From: Gibbula magus
Lineage: Eukaryota > Mollusca > Gastropoda > Trochida > Trochidae
Direction of reading: 5' to 3'
DNA length: 64,000 nt
NCBI GenBank assembly: GCA_936450465.1
Contig: OW388289.1
Span: forward strand, 66,648,420-66,712,419
Shown here: positions 22,891 through 34,197 of the stretch, piece after piece
Position numbering within the stretch: the first letter of the stretch is position 1
Layout: every line of letters starts with the position of its first letter
Program-made: the position numbers and the translations under genes
Notes under the pieces: model-generated
The model's database searches: none
What the model saw: the letters and a program-made list of their open reading frames with translations, nothing else
What the model was told of the DNA's origin: nothing

Positions 22891-24204
22891 ATGGGTCCAT
22901 TAGGTAAAAAAAAGCGAACTCGTTCAAAGGATGCAAGTCACTCTTCTGAGGAAGAGTCAACTTCATCAAATATCTCACAAATCTCAACATCTACAAATTC
23001 AAACACATGGCCTAGATTTCTAGTCATTTCATCTACCGATGACAAACCACTTCGCCTCAATCCCTTCGCCACCGCCAAGACCATTCAAGGTCTTGCCGGT
23101 GATGTTAAGGACGTAAAAAAAATCAGGAATGGGTACCTCTTGGTTGAATGCAAATCACCGCAACAGGCAAAATCATTGCAAACATTAAAACTTATTGTGG
23201 ACAAACCTGTCAAGGTTTCTCCACACACAACATTAAACAGCAGCAAAGCCATCATCCGAGACAAGGATCGATGTCTCGAGGATGCCACCGAGCAAGAGCT
23301 CCTTGACAACCTCAGGAACCAGGCGGTGACAGCAGTTAAGCGCTTCACCATCAAGAAGGAAGAGAAAATCATCAAAACCCACACCTATCTTATAACCTTT
23401 TCACTTCCTCAAGCTCCAAAAACAATTAATGCCGGGTATTACAAACTCAAAACTGAACTCTACATCCCTAACCCCCTTCGTTGCTACCGTTGCCAGAAGT
23501 TTGGCCATGGAAGCAACTCTTGCAGAGCTGATGGCCGTGTTTGTCCTCGCTGTGGCAAACCCGAGGATGAAAGCCATCCAGCGGAGTGCAAGGAGTTGCC
23601 GAAATGTGCCAACTGTTCTGGCGAGCACATGGCTTCCTCAAAGGAATGTCCACGGTGGCAACAGGAGTCCGAAATCTTAAAAGTAAAATTCACCCAAAAC
23701 ATTTCCTTCCCTGAAGCAAAACGCCTGGTTACTGAGGGTCCAAAGCCTTCATATTCCAAAATAGTGTCCTCAGCAAATGCCCCTAAACGCTCCGTCTCCA
23801 CTCAGACGGACATTGAGTGGATCAATGATCCACCAACCATAAAAACTTTGCACAATGCAACATCTTCAACCATAGGTACCATGACATTCCCTCTTCTGTC
23901 ACTTAAAGAGCCTGTCAAACCGACAGGTTCTCAAACAACGCCAAAATCAAATCAAAACCCAAAACCTCATCAAAAATCTAATTCCAAAACTGCAAACAAA
24001 TCCAAAACCATAACTTCCAACCGCACTCCAAAAGGCCACAAGAATGTGGTAGAGGTCTACAACAAGTATGGATCTCTTGACCTCGAGTCTGATGACGTCC
24101 TTATGGACGCATCAGACACAGCGTCTCTTAACAACTCGCCCAAAAAGGGGCACAGGGCACGGTCCGTGGACCGTCGCCTTTCGCCAGTAAAACATCCATC
24201 ATGA
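22891..24204 (+). CDS. LINE ORF1, nucleic-acid-binding Gag-like protein with zinc knuckles
   Basis: A 437-residue intact frame. The N-terminus is basic and serine-rich (GKKKRTRSKDASHSS). A central region (about residues 45-170) probably corresponds to the RNA-binding fold of ORF1 proteins. Three Cys/His knuckles follow: residues 198-211 are a canonical CX2CX4HX4C (CYRCQKFGHGSNSC), 218-233 and 239-253 are variants. The C-terminal third is low-complexity, rich in Lys, Asn, Ser and Thr. The protein should coat LINE RNA and form the transposition particle. The start is the first ATG after the long UTR. Its stop overlaps the ORF2 start as ATGA (24201-24204), suggesting reinitiation or coupled translation of ORF2. 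No damage is visible. Confidence 0.92.
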   Translation: MGPLGKKKRTRSKDASHSSEEESTSSNISQISTSTNSNTWPRFLVISSTDDKPLRLNPFATAKTIQGLAGDVKDVKKIRNGYLLVECKSPQQAKSLQTLKLIVDKPVKVSPHTTLNSSKAIIRDKDRCLEDATEQELLDNLRNQAVTAVKRFTIKKEEKIIKTHTYLITFSLPQAPKTINAGYYKLKTELYIPNPLRCYRCQKFGHGSNSCRADGRVCPRCGKPEDESHPAECKELPKCANCSGEHMASSKECPRWQQESEILKVKFTQNISFPEAKRLVTEGPKPSYSKIVSSANAPKRSVSTQTDIEWINDPPTIKTLHNATSSTIGTMTFPLLSLKEPVKPTGSQTTPKSNQNPKPHQKSNSKTANKSKTITSNRTPKGHKNVVEVYNKYGSLDLESDDVLMDASDTASLNNSPKKGHRARSVDRRLSPVKHPS

Positions 24205-27200
24205 GGCTTTTAATATTTTATTTTATCCTCGCATCTATGGCGATTCTCCAGTGGAATTGTCGAGGCTTTAAGGTCAATTTTAATGAATTGGGCTTGTTGG
24301 CCCAAAAGTACAATCCTCAAGCTATTTGCCTTCAAGAAACTCATCTTAAAGAATCTGATAAAGTTGCAATGAGACCATTCACTTTTTATAATTCTTTCTC
24401 CCCTTCTGCTGATAGGGCAAAGGGGGGTGCATCAATTTTAATACGTGATGGAATTATCCACAGAGTTATTCCATTAAAAACACAATTACAAGCTGTAGCT
24501 GTCAGCTTATCCTTATTCAAAACTTTAACTCTTTGTTCTTAATATATTCCATCATCTCAAGATCTTACTATAAAAGATCTTGATCAACTTGTTACCCAAT
24601 TACCTAAACCTTTTATTATCATGGGTGACTTCAACGGTCACAATCCCCTCTGGGGTAGTAATACCCTAGACTCTAGGGGTAAAATTATCGAAAGTTTCCT
24701 CAATCAAAATGACTTGTGTCTATTTAATGATGGCACAAACACATATCTACATCCTGCTACAGGATCATATACAGCTATAGATTTATCAGTAACTGATGCA
24801 TCCCTTTTACAAGATTTCTCATGGTCAGTACATGAGGATACATGTGGAAGTGACCACTTCCCCATTGTATTAGAACCCTCATCACCTATTCCCGAGGAGC
24901 ACAATCCTCGTTGGAAATTTTCTAAGGCTGATTGGGGTACATTTTCTACCCTCTGCCGTGAACATATTATATATGATGAAATAATCAATGCAACTGATCC
25001 TGTTGAGGCCTTTTCTAAAGGTCTCATTGATATAGCAACTGAAACTATCCCTAAAACCTCGGCAAATCCACGCATTCACAAGCCATGGTTTAATGAAACC
25101 TGCGATACTGCCATTAAGGCACGTAAAAAAGCTGAACGCAAGCTCAGTAAACGACCTACAAGAATGAATTTAGATAATTGTCGAAAGGCTCGAGCTAAAG
25201 CTCGACGCACAGTCAACCAACAAAAACGCGAATCTTGGAGAGGCTATGTCTCTAAGATCAATTCCAGAACACCTATCAGCAAAGTCTGGAATATGATTAG
25301 TAGAATTAAAGGCAAAGGTTCCAAATCTATAATAAAACATCTTAAGGTCAATGATGACCTTCTCACATCAAAATCTGATATTGCCAATAAGTTGGCTGAA
25401 ATAATCTCTAAAAATTCTTCATCTGCAAATTATGTCCCTGCTTTCCAAAAGTACCAAAAGGTACAGGAAAAACGACCACTTAATTTCAAATCTGACAATG
25501 GAGAAGATTATAATGAACACTTCTCCTTGTCGGAGCTAAAAACTGCACTTTCTAAAGCTCATGATACAGCTACCGGCCCTGATGAAATCCATTATCAACT
25601 TCTAAAACATTTACCGGAACCTTGCCTTGAAGTTCTACTTCAGGTATTTAATCATATATGGGAAACAGGTGAATTTCCATCTTGTTGGCACAATGCTACT
25701 ATTGTGCCAATTCCAAAGCCTGGGAAGGATCATACAGACCCTTCCAACTACCGTCCTATAGCCTTAACATGTTGTGTATGTAAAACTATGGAACGGATGA
25801 TCAATGATCGTCTAGTTTGGTACTTGGAAACAAATAAATTACTAACTGATATTCAATGTGGTTTCCGCAAACAACGCAGTACCACTGATCATCTTGTTCA
25901 TTTAGAATCATTTATTCGTGATGCATTTATTAACAAACAACATGCTGTCTCTATCTTTTTCGATTTAGAAAAAGCTTACGACACTACATGGAAGAATGGC
26001 ATCCTAAAAGATTTATTTGAATTTGGCTTGCGAGGTCGTATGCCTCATTTTATATCCAATTTTTTACATGACCGCCAATTTAAAGTGCGCGTGGGTTCCA
26101 CCCTTTCTGATTTCTTTGATCAAGAAATGGGTGTCCCACAAGGTAGCATTTTATCTGTCACATTATTTAGCATCAAAATCAACAGCTTGGCTAAAGTCTT
26201 AAATGACCATACAGATGGTTCACTTTTTGTTGACGATTTTGGAGTTTCCTGCAGAGGCAAAAATATGCCATCAATCGAGCGCCAATTGCAACTCTGCCTC
26301 AATAAAATCCATCAATGGTCGTTGGAAAACGGCTTCAAATTTTCCAAAGCTAAAACATCATGTGTGCATTTTTGCAATATGCGCAAAATGCACAAAGATC
26401 CAGAATTATTCCTTGATAAAACTCCAATTAAAGTCGTTCCTGAGGCCAAGTTTCTTGGTCTCACTTTTGATAGTAAACTTTCTTTTATTCCTCATCTTAA
26501 AAATCTAAAAGCTAAATGCTTAAAGGCATTAGACCTTTTAAAGGTCGTTTCAAACAATAAATGGGGTGGAGATGAAAAAACTCTTCTTCATCTCTATCGA
26601 TCACTCATCCGCTCCAAACTGGATTATGGATCCATAATATATGGATCTGCCCGCCCCTCATATATCAAAATGCTAGATACAATCCACCATCAGGGTCTCA
26701 GGCTTTGTCTTGGGGCCTTCAGAACTTCACCAGTTGAAAGCCTTTACGTTGAAGCTGATGAGCCATCTCTTGAAGATCGGCGCATCAAGCTAGCACTTCA
26801 ATATATAACCAAATTAAAATCAAACCCTTCAAATCCTGCATACAACTGCGTATTCAATCCTGAATACCAGCAGTTGTATAACTCAAAACCTAAAGCAATT
26901 CCACCACTCGGTATCAGACTTCAACAACATGTTGAAGATTGTGATATTGACCTAACAACAATAGCAGAGCACGGTCTGCTTGCCACTCCGCCATGGCAGC
27001 TGGTGAGGCCCCGTGTAAACCTCTCTCTATCTACTCATAAAAAATCAAATACAGTACAATTAATATTTCGACAGGCATTTTTTGAACTTCGTAATTTTTT
27101 CGCAGATTATAAACCAATTTACACTGACGGTTCTAAAGATGGACCCACAGTTGCAGCAGCAACTGTTACTCCTTCAACAACATATGCTACATCTTTACTG

Positions 27201-27883
27201 CAGAAGCTAAGGCCATCCTTAAGGCCGTCCATCACATTAAAAACTCAACCCCTAATAATTACATTATTTTTTCCGATTCACTTTCTTGCCTACAAGCAAT
27301 TAAAAACTGTAAGAGTGATCACCCAATTATCAGGGATATTTTATTACTTCATAATTCTTGTCTCCAATGCGACATCGTCTTCTGCTGGCTTCCTAGCCAT
27401 ATGGGTATTAGAGGTAATAACAAAGCTGACTCAGCTGCTAAATCTGCATTAAACCTCAAACATATTTCTCCTACCAAAGTTCCATATACGGATTCCAAAC
27501 CTGCTATTAAATCTTACATTAAACAACGTTGGAAGTCCCAATGGGACCAACAACATCATAACAAACTTCACACTATTCAACCTCATTTAGGTTACAAATC
27601 TCTATCCTCTTTTACCCGGCAGGAAGCTTGTGTCCTACGACGATGTCGTATTGGACACTCTCATCTTACTCACTTATATCTTTTAAAGGGGGAAGATCCC
27701 CCAGTATGTATACCCTGTCAGTGCCCTCTCACAATCAAACACATTTTATGTGAGTGTTGGGACACTGCACATATCAGGGAAACTTTTTATCCTTCTATTT
27801 CAATCAATCAAGTTTTTACTCATTTCGGTGAGCATCGTGTTTTAGATTTCTTGAAGGCTATACACCTTATTGACAAATTGTAA
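24201..27883 (+). pseudogene. LINE ORF2: endonuclease, reverse transcriptase, RNase H (two lesions)
   Basis: Begins in the ATGA overlap; an internal ATG at 24237 precedes the conserved AILQWNCRG. Endonuclease: QETHL, GDFNGHNPLWGS at 24624 and SDHFPI at 24849-24866. Reverse transcriptase: YRPIALTCCVCK, GFRKQRSTTDH, FFDLEKAYDTTW, GVPQGSILS and FVDD at 26226-26237, a variant of the usual YVDD/YADD. RNase H: YTDGSKDG near 27120, EAKAI, SDSLSCLQAI and WLPSHMGIRGNNKAD near 27385-27440. The C-terminus has RIGHSHLTHLYLLKG and a Cys/His cluster. A TAA at 24540-24542 interrupts the frame, which then continues in the same phase. The frame also shifts once near 27150-27190, inside RNase H. Both lesions separate domains that otherwise read normally. 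Confidence 0.92.
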
Positions 27884-28073
27884 ATTTTAACTTTTCATTA
27901 TCAGCTTTTATTCAACTTGTGATAATTTGCTGATGTTTTTGCGGCCTTCGTGCCGTGTTCCGTTTTTCAATTGCAATTTTCTTTTTTTAAATTAGGCAAA
28001 TAAATTAAATATCTCGCCGCTAATGGCTGCAATACTGCCGAAGCGGCGTTAAACAATAACTCACTCACTCACT
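27884..28073 (+). repeat. LINE 3' UTR with terminal hairpin and CTCA tail
   Basis: The last 60 bases fold as CGCCGCT (28015-28021) pairing with AGCGGCG (28042-28048) around a loop that holds a further GGC/GCC pairing. TTAAACAATAACTCACTCAC follows. The same hairpin, in reverse orientation, makes up the mini-retroposons at 49660, 54040 and 54798. A related tail ends the SINEs. A 3' hairpin recognised by the reverse transcriptase is the natural reading. Confidence 0.85.
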
Positions 28074-28085
28074 CACAAGCCCTCG

Positions 28086-29170
28086 TGAGATAGTGGAATT
28101 AGTGGACTACGCACCCGGTGAGCCCAGGCGACATAGACATACAAACAGCTATCACCAGTCACTGAACCTACCCGCGAAAAGTTTGACAGCCCTGACCCGG
28201 AAGTAAATAGTACAAGACCTGGGTCAGAGGTCAAGGTAACTCAATATATAATAAGGTTATTCGCTACATGAACACGACGGAAGAGCATTGAGATGTAAAC
28301 ACAAGATATTTACGATAATTTTTTAAAATGAAGTTGGCAATGAGTGAAAGTGGATGATAATTACATTAGCTGAAACATAGATTGGACACACTGGTATAAC
28401 AAGCCTTCATAATGTGTACATAATAAATCATGAGAAGTTTAACCCACAGGTGTTGTTTTACATCCATATTTAACGCAATGTCGGCCAAATGAGACGCCTA
28501 CCAGATATATTTATTATCAGTTTTTGTAAACATTATTGTAATGAACAGTTTAGCAATATTTTAGCATTATGAAGTTGCACCATTTCTGCATAATATATTA
28601 AAACATTCAGAAGTTGCCATGTCACAAAAGAATGGCGATTGTTGACATGAGAGAACAGAATTGTATAGTTTTCGATCAGTGCTTGTTCAGAAAAAAACAT
28701 TTTAAACAGATTGTCAAATAACCACGAGCAAAAATACGCCTATGATTCGCATTAAAGTGGTGATTTCGCTACAGATTTACGTGGGTACGGTGCGCAAGTG
28801 AATCAACCGGGAAAAGTTGTCTTCATTGGGCGTGGTTTTCATAAATGTTATTGAATCGAATCACAGTTTTTCCAAGATTTCAATGGACTTTTATATTAAT
28901 TATTGTTGCAGCATAACGTGGAGACCACCATTCATTATATTCAGAAATTATTTCATCTTTCATTTTAAGGAAACTCAAGAAGGCGTTTATTTTGTCCGAC
29001 AGTGTAGGTTGATGGGTATGTGAATTAATTGCGTTCAACATCATAGAATTGACACAGTTGAAAGTATTAACATAAATACATCAATTTTACTAATTTCAAA
29101 TTATATATGTTAAATGCTCCAGAAATACGTATATTTCATTTATAAAGTTTATTTGTAATTTCAAATACAT
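28086..29170 (+). repeat. Intergenic, mostly duplication family 2 and partner of 55100-55620
   Basis: About 28475-28990 is collinear with 55108-55612. Shared strings are CGCCTACCAGATA, GAATGGCGATTGTTG, ATTAAAGTGGTG, AATCAACCGG, GGACCACCATT-like and TCAAGAAGGCGT. 28430-28475 resembles 45345-45390 (TTTTACATCCA). No conserved open frame is shared between copies, so it looks non-coding. Confidence 0.75.
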
Positions 29171-29585
29171 ATCCAGTCCTCCGTGGCAGATGGTCAGTTA
29201 TCGATTCCTAATTAGCGCTGGACAAAGAACCTCCCCTCTGGCCTGGCCACCCGAACACTATATTTAGATTCCCTCTTTGTTCTGCATGCAATTTGCAATG
29301 AGTCGAGACGCTGTCTTGGCAGACTCGCACTGACCAGGAGACGGGTGTACAGCCGTTAGGCTCGGCTAGGCTGCTGTCTGGCTGGCCAGTTTACACCCTG
29401 CGTGCTAGACTCCAACACAGCCTTATGTACATTTAGTCCATCAACGCCCCGAGTCGGACACAGCTTGGAGAGAGTTTCCACGACAGGGTTTTGATGAGGC
29501 CCTTGTAGTATACTCCAAGTTGTGAGTGTAACACCGGCTCGGGAATCCACGTAAATAAAGAAAAAATGGTCGACCAACAAAACAA
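29171..29585. other. GC-rich insert, possible solo LTR
   Basis: This stretch is clearly GC-richer than its flanks and has no counterpart in the paralogous copy near 45400-45450. It contains GTGTAACACCGGCTCGGGAA and then AATAAA at about 29553. A solo LTR or another retroelement piece is possible. I could not place TG...CA termini or a target duplication, so the identity is open. Confidence 0.35.
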
Positions 29586-29689
29586 CAGCCTTCAGTCATC
29601 TATTCTATTCAACGTCGTATTAATCGTCCATCGTAGATGAAGTTCCCTAGCCGTTCAAAGAATATATAATATTATATAATAAAACAACT

Positions 29690-30625
29690 GACGATAGTCA
29701 GGTAGACAACTAACGCAATCTAATTCGGTTACTCTTGTCCGTAAAGACACCATCGATGGTACAGAAACATAACAATATAACTATATTTAAGGTATAAATA
29801 TTACATAATAATAACCATATGTAAACTTTGTGTTGTGGTCAAGCAACATTATTAAAGCAACCAGTATTTACGTTTTCCTCACATGCTCCTGGATACGATT
29901 ATATTTGAGATCAGTTTGTAATCATGCATCGAAAAATGTATTGATTTTACAATATGTTTGAATCTGTGTCCATTCCCAAAGCAGCCTAACCAGCTGAAAC
30001 CAGATATTCAATCAATCATGCTCTCATCGCCTTTTAACGCGAGTGTCTTTTAGCGTTCTGCTCCTGGGGGTGATTATGTTCATATTACCCACTGTCAATT
30101 ACTAGGAGATCCGTTAATGTGTCAACTCCATATGGACCTGTCCACATTCAATTTAACGTGGATTAAGGCTCCTAGGTGAGTTACTGTCAAGTTTCAGATA
30201 ATAATAAGACTGTAATTAAATTTTCGCTACATTGAAGATTCGTTCAAACGTATCTAACCTTAATGACATCGACAGGTCTGAATCAGGTATATCTTTTGTA
30301 AATGCTTACGCATTCCTAATTTGTTTGGATGTACATTTTTCTTTTAATAGTAAACTCTCTTTTGCTACACACAACGTGGCCCTTTCATGAGGTGCACCAG
30401 CCAGCTGCATCAGCTTTATCAAAGACAAAACTGTGACCACTTCACGTAATGTGGAGTCCTGTAACTGGGGATGATTATGTTCACATTATCAGCAGTAATG
30501 TACTGGAATGTTCTTCAATGTGTCAATTACATATGGACATTTCCACATTTGTTAGATTATCAACTATAAGGGGGGTCAAATTTCACAGTGCTTAGAATTG
30601 GTGAAATCATTAGATCTTCTTTGGC
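29690..30625 (+). repeat. Segmental duplication 2, copy A (partner 45430-48100)
   Basis: Matches 45460-45500 and 47290-48095 in order. The best preserved part is CCAAAGCAGCCTAACCAGCT at about 29979 and 47453. Inside, a repeat with TGATTATGTTCA and TTAATGTGTCAA begins at 30071 and again at 30472 (401 bp apart). The partner shows a similar pair near 47550 and 47939, so the internal duplication came first. Copy B is longer because the 45640-46855 element and a LINE remnant lie in it. No gene. Confidence 0.8.
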
Positions 30626-30889
30626 GATTGTTCAACTGTATATATATATATATAGTGTCTTCTTTCTTTTGTACTTTAGTTCATGTTATACCTGGCCGAA
30701 TTTACAGGGTGTGATCAATTTTCGAGATAATCTATTTGTTTGTGTATTGACAATAACATGTTTTCTCACTTGACAAATGGACAAATCCAATGAGATAATG
30801 TTGATATTTTAAAGGATGCTAAATATTTACAATCTGTAATAAACATTTATCTAGTAAAAATGCGTTTTTGATATGTTTTTGTTATTCCT

Positions 30890-31117
30890 CAACTTCCCAA
30901 TGCAAGGCATAACTCTTGCCAGTCTCCATTATCTCCGTTACTGGCTGATTTAGGCCTTGCAGTATTTCCTTAAGAAATCTGTGTTTAGAAATCTAGACCC
31001 ACTATGCATTCTGGTGCAGCGATTCACTTTCTAGGCACAACAATACCGAAATACCGCAAGGCTTAAATCAGCCAGTAACGCAGACTGGCAAGAGTTATGC
31101 CTTGCGTTTGGAAGTAG
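30890..31117. mobile_element. Hairpin MITE copy 2, 9-bp target duplication
   Basis: A 228-bp relative of the element at 4431. Ends are CAACTTCCCAATGCAAGG and CCTTGCGTTTGGAAGTAG; arms run about 70 bp, with a 9-bp extra piece in the left arm, and the centre is unique. GTTATTCCT is duplicated exactly at 30881-30889 and 31118-31126. The longer arms include CAGCCAGTAAC and AAGGCTTAAATC-type strings absent from copy 1, so copy 1 is an internal-deletion derivative or a distinct subfamily. Confidence 0.88.
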
Positions 31118-32190
31118 GTTATTCCTATGTTTTTACTTTTGCTTTGTTATATACTATAAACCCATGCTTGTGTGTTGACTTTATCATTCTGAAATATGTT
31201 TTCTGTTACTGTATTTTCACAGTAATACAATCCCTTTGCGAAATTATATTTATATAAATTAACATGAGTCAAATATTATATATACTGGAAGAGATGGAGC
31301 GTGCAGAAAATAACACAATCAAGTTGACCCGATTGTTAACATGTTATGAACTCTTTTCGATGTGTGTATATTACATGTACATTTTAAAATTATGCTTGAC
31401 AATATGCAATTCAATGCGATATGACTTTCACAGGTATAACCACGTCGCTTGGTTCCAATAAAAACCAATCACAACTGACCATTAGTGATCTAGTTATGTA
31501 TGCTATGTATGATCGGTTCACGAGACACGCAAGACAATTGCAAGTGACAAGTCACATTCATCAAGTTCCAAGTTTCTTCTACTTGTCAAAACAGGATGAT
31601 AATCCTGTAACCCACTGTTTTATAGTTCACTCATTGTTGTCGTTAGATAACAATAGTGTTTTTCAATCCTTCTAGTTCGTGCAATATTAATATAAATTAA
31701 CGATATATCTGTATAATAAAATAGCATAGCATAGACTTACAATGTGTAATACAAATAAAACTAGTCTCGAAAGAGTTAAGAACATATATGTATGATCAAC
31801 TTCTTTATTTAACAGTTGTGACATTTCAGTATAGTTAGTTCACTGCTATTTGTAATTGGATAACAATAGTGTTTTTCAATCCTCCTAATTCATATTCATA
31901 AATGAAAGCCCAAGCCCGCGCAGGCGAGCAGCAGTGTTTGAGGCTCTCACATTTCTTCAATATTTCCATGTTTATTGACATGTTATTGTCATATAATCTG
32001 GGTAGCAAGTGTATCATGTTGCTTTACATGTTGTGACCAAATTTCATTGAATAAAAATCCTTTCTGAAGAAAATGATATTTGGATTTACTTTGGTGGTTT
32101 TCTACATTGTTGTGTGGAGAAACTGTGAACTCAGCTTGGGACCACTCACCAGCCAGGGACCTATCTATTGTTTTGACACAATGGCGAGTA
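31118..32190. other. AT-rich intergenic with a weak local duplicate
   Basis: GATAACAATAGTGTTTTTCAATCCT occurs (in two halves) at about 31645 and 31860, hinting at a degenerate duplication with a period of about 213 bp. No supported gene. Confidence 0.45.
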
Positions 32191-34165
32191 CTTACCGTGT
32201 TACTCATATACATCTGCAGAGTGCAAGAAGTTTAACCCTATTACCACTGGATGTATTCAACCTAGATTGTGGACATATCTCAAACAACTTGGAATTGATG
32301 CTTTACACCATTCCATTGCGCGGATCAAGAGGAGGTTAACGCCAACGGTATCCTAAGCCCATAACCAACGAACAACATCATGGAAATTCTGAATTGCAAA
32401 CGATTAACCGCGCTCTTTAAACGCTCAGTCTGTTCGACACAAGTCACTTCCCTTGCATGATCAACTACTTGAGTATGATTATGACATTTTTGTTGTGCCG
32501 ACAGAGACCGTGACCAGTTTGTTTTGGCCGAGCTTCTCCGGACAGGTCATGACATACTCCAAGCCAACAGACTTGTCAAAAGTGGAGTGGTTGTTACTAT
32601 ACTCTTCAAAAGCTCCATAAGGTCTAATCCTATTGACAATAAATCAAGGAATACCTTTGACTTAATTCACTCAACTTTTAAACTGAAGAATGACTTTGTG
32701 CGCATGATATGTATGTATCGCCCTCCAGCATCCAAAAAACACAAGGTTACTTTTGATGAATTTCTGAATGAATTATCTGATATTTTGGAACAAATCGTGA
32801 CAGATCAAGGCCATCTCGTAATTCTTTGTGATTTTAATATTGATATTGATATATTATATCCACGTTGATGTGGAATCAAATAGCCAAGCACAGCGTTTCA
32901 AAGATTTACTTTCCTTGTACAACCTTCAACAACTGGTTACAGAATCTACACACAGCTGCGGACATACCCTTGACCTTGTCATAACTTAAATTGTACTCTA
33001 AGGACTGATAAACCTGACCGTCCTCTCAAGTCTGTCACCTACAAGAAAACCAGGAATATTGATGTTTCTGAGTTCTCTATGGACATAATGCCTACGATTG
33101 ATTACTGCTGTGTGGGTAATGCTGAAGAAAATATCCTTCAACTTGAAAGTTCTCTTACCAACATCTTTGGTAAACATGCTCCGAAGAAAAGTAGAACTTT
33201 TGTTGTTCGACCAAATACTCATTGGTATAATGATGATGTCAGGACAAAGAAAACTCATTGTCGTAAAGCAGAAAAGGTCTCGAGAAAAAGTCAACTTGAA
33301 GTGAATCAGCTGATGTTTAAAAAAGCTCGAAATGATCTCAATTCCTCAATGGCCTCAGTGAAGGCAGCAATTGTCAAACACTATCAGTCATAATAAGAAC
33401 AAATACAAGGAGCTACACAGTCTTTTTGGTAATTTTCTAGATGGTTCCAAGGCACAGAAGCTCCCATATCACACTGATCAAATTGATCATTTTTCTTCAG
33501 TGATAAAATCATGAAAGTAAGAGCAAACATCCAGATAATCACGTCGTTGCCATGTGATATTCAACAAGCACCTAACCTCATCCCACCAGCCTCTCTGGCC
33601 GAAGTTCGTAAGATCATCAAAGACTTGCCATCCAAGTCATCTTCTTTGGACGTCATCCCTACATGGCTTGTGAAAGAGTGTGGTGATGCTCTGGCACCAT
33701 GCTACCTAGACATCAACACGTCCCTGGATACAGACAGTGTTCCATCCATATTCAAGCACGCTCATGGCATACCTCTCCTCAAGAAATCAAATCTTGACAC
33801 TGAAATCTTGAAAAACAGTCATCATCCAGTTTCGAATCTTTTATTTATCTCAAAGTGACTGATTGTTGCTTGCAGAATTAAAGCACATCTTTCTGGATAC
33901 AATCTCCAGGAATCGTCCACATACAAGACAAACCATAGCACGGAGACAGCTTTAGCCCAGGTCTACAATGACATCATTGGCGCTATGGACAGTCAACAGG
34001 TCACACTATTTGTGTTGCTTGATCTTTCTTCAGCATTCGATACGATCGACCATGGTATCTTACGTCAAAGATTGGAAAACTTGAGGATCACCAAAACAGC
34101 TCTCCTGTGGATCCAATCATAGTTGTCTGATTGTTATCAAAGGAAACATGTACCATAAACATTAT
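32190..34165 (+). pseudogene. L2/CR1-like LINE, 3'-truncated and frameshifted
   Basis: 32524-32868 encodes the endonuclease C-terminal half (GVVVTILFKSSI, MYRPPASKKHK, VILCDFNID). A shifted frame to 32990 adds FKDLLSLYNLQQLVTESTH and GHTLDLVIT. 33005-33480 covers the linker (KHAPKKSRTF, WYNDDVR). 33511-33858 enters the reverse transcriptase (PTWLVKECGDALAPCY, HPVSNLLFISK), and LFVLLDLSSAFDTIDH lies near 34010-34055. Similarity stops at about 34165, before the YADD motif, so this copy lacks its 3' half. That is unusual for a LINE and fits a later deletion or the insertion that starts at 34.2 kb. At least four frame changes. Confidence 0.78.
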
Positions 34166-34197
34166 ATAAAATCACAGAGCCATCACACCTATCAATA

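Larger units (their letters stand above)
22272..28073 (+). mobile_element. Full-length I/Nimb-type LINE
   Basis: A 5.8-kb non-LTR retrotransposon in the order 5' UTR (22272-22890), ORF1 (22891-24204), ORF2 (24201-27883), 3' UTR with hairpin (27884-28060) and a CTCA-repeat tail. A 12-bp duplication brackets it exactly. An AP endonuclease, reverse transcriptase and RNase H in one ORF2 place it in the I group; Nimb-type is my preferred label because of the molluscan flavour. ORF1 is intact, while ORF2 has one nonsense codon and one frameshift, so this copy is inactive but recent. The 5' end (CCCCGTGGGGTGCCCGGGTT) appears complete. Decisive check: alignment to other genomic copies. Confidence 0.93.
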
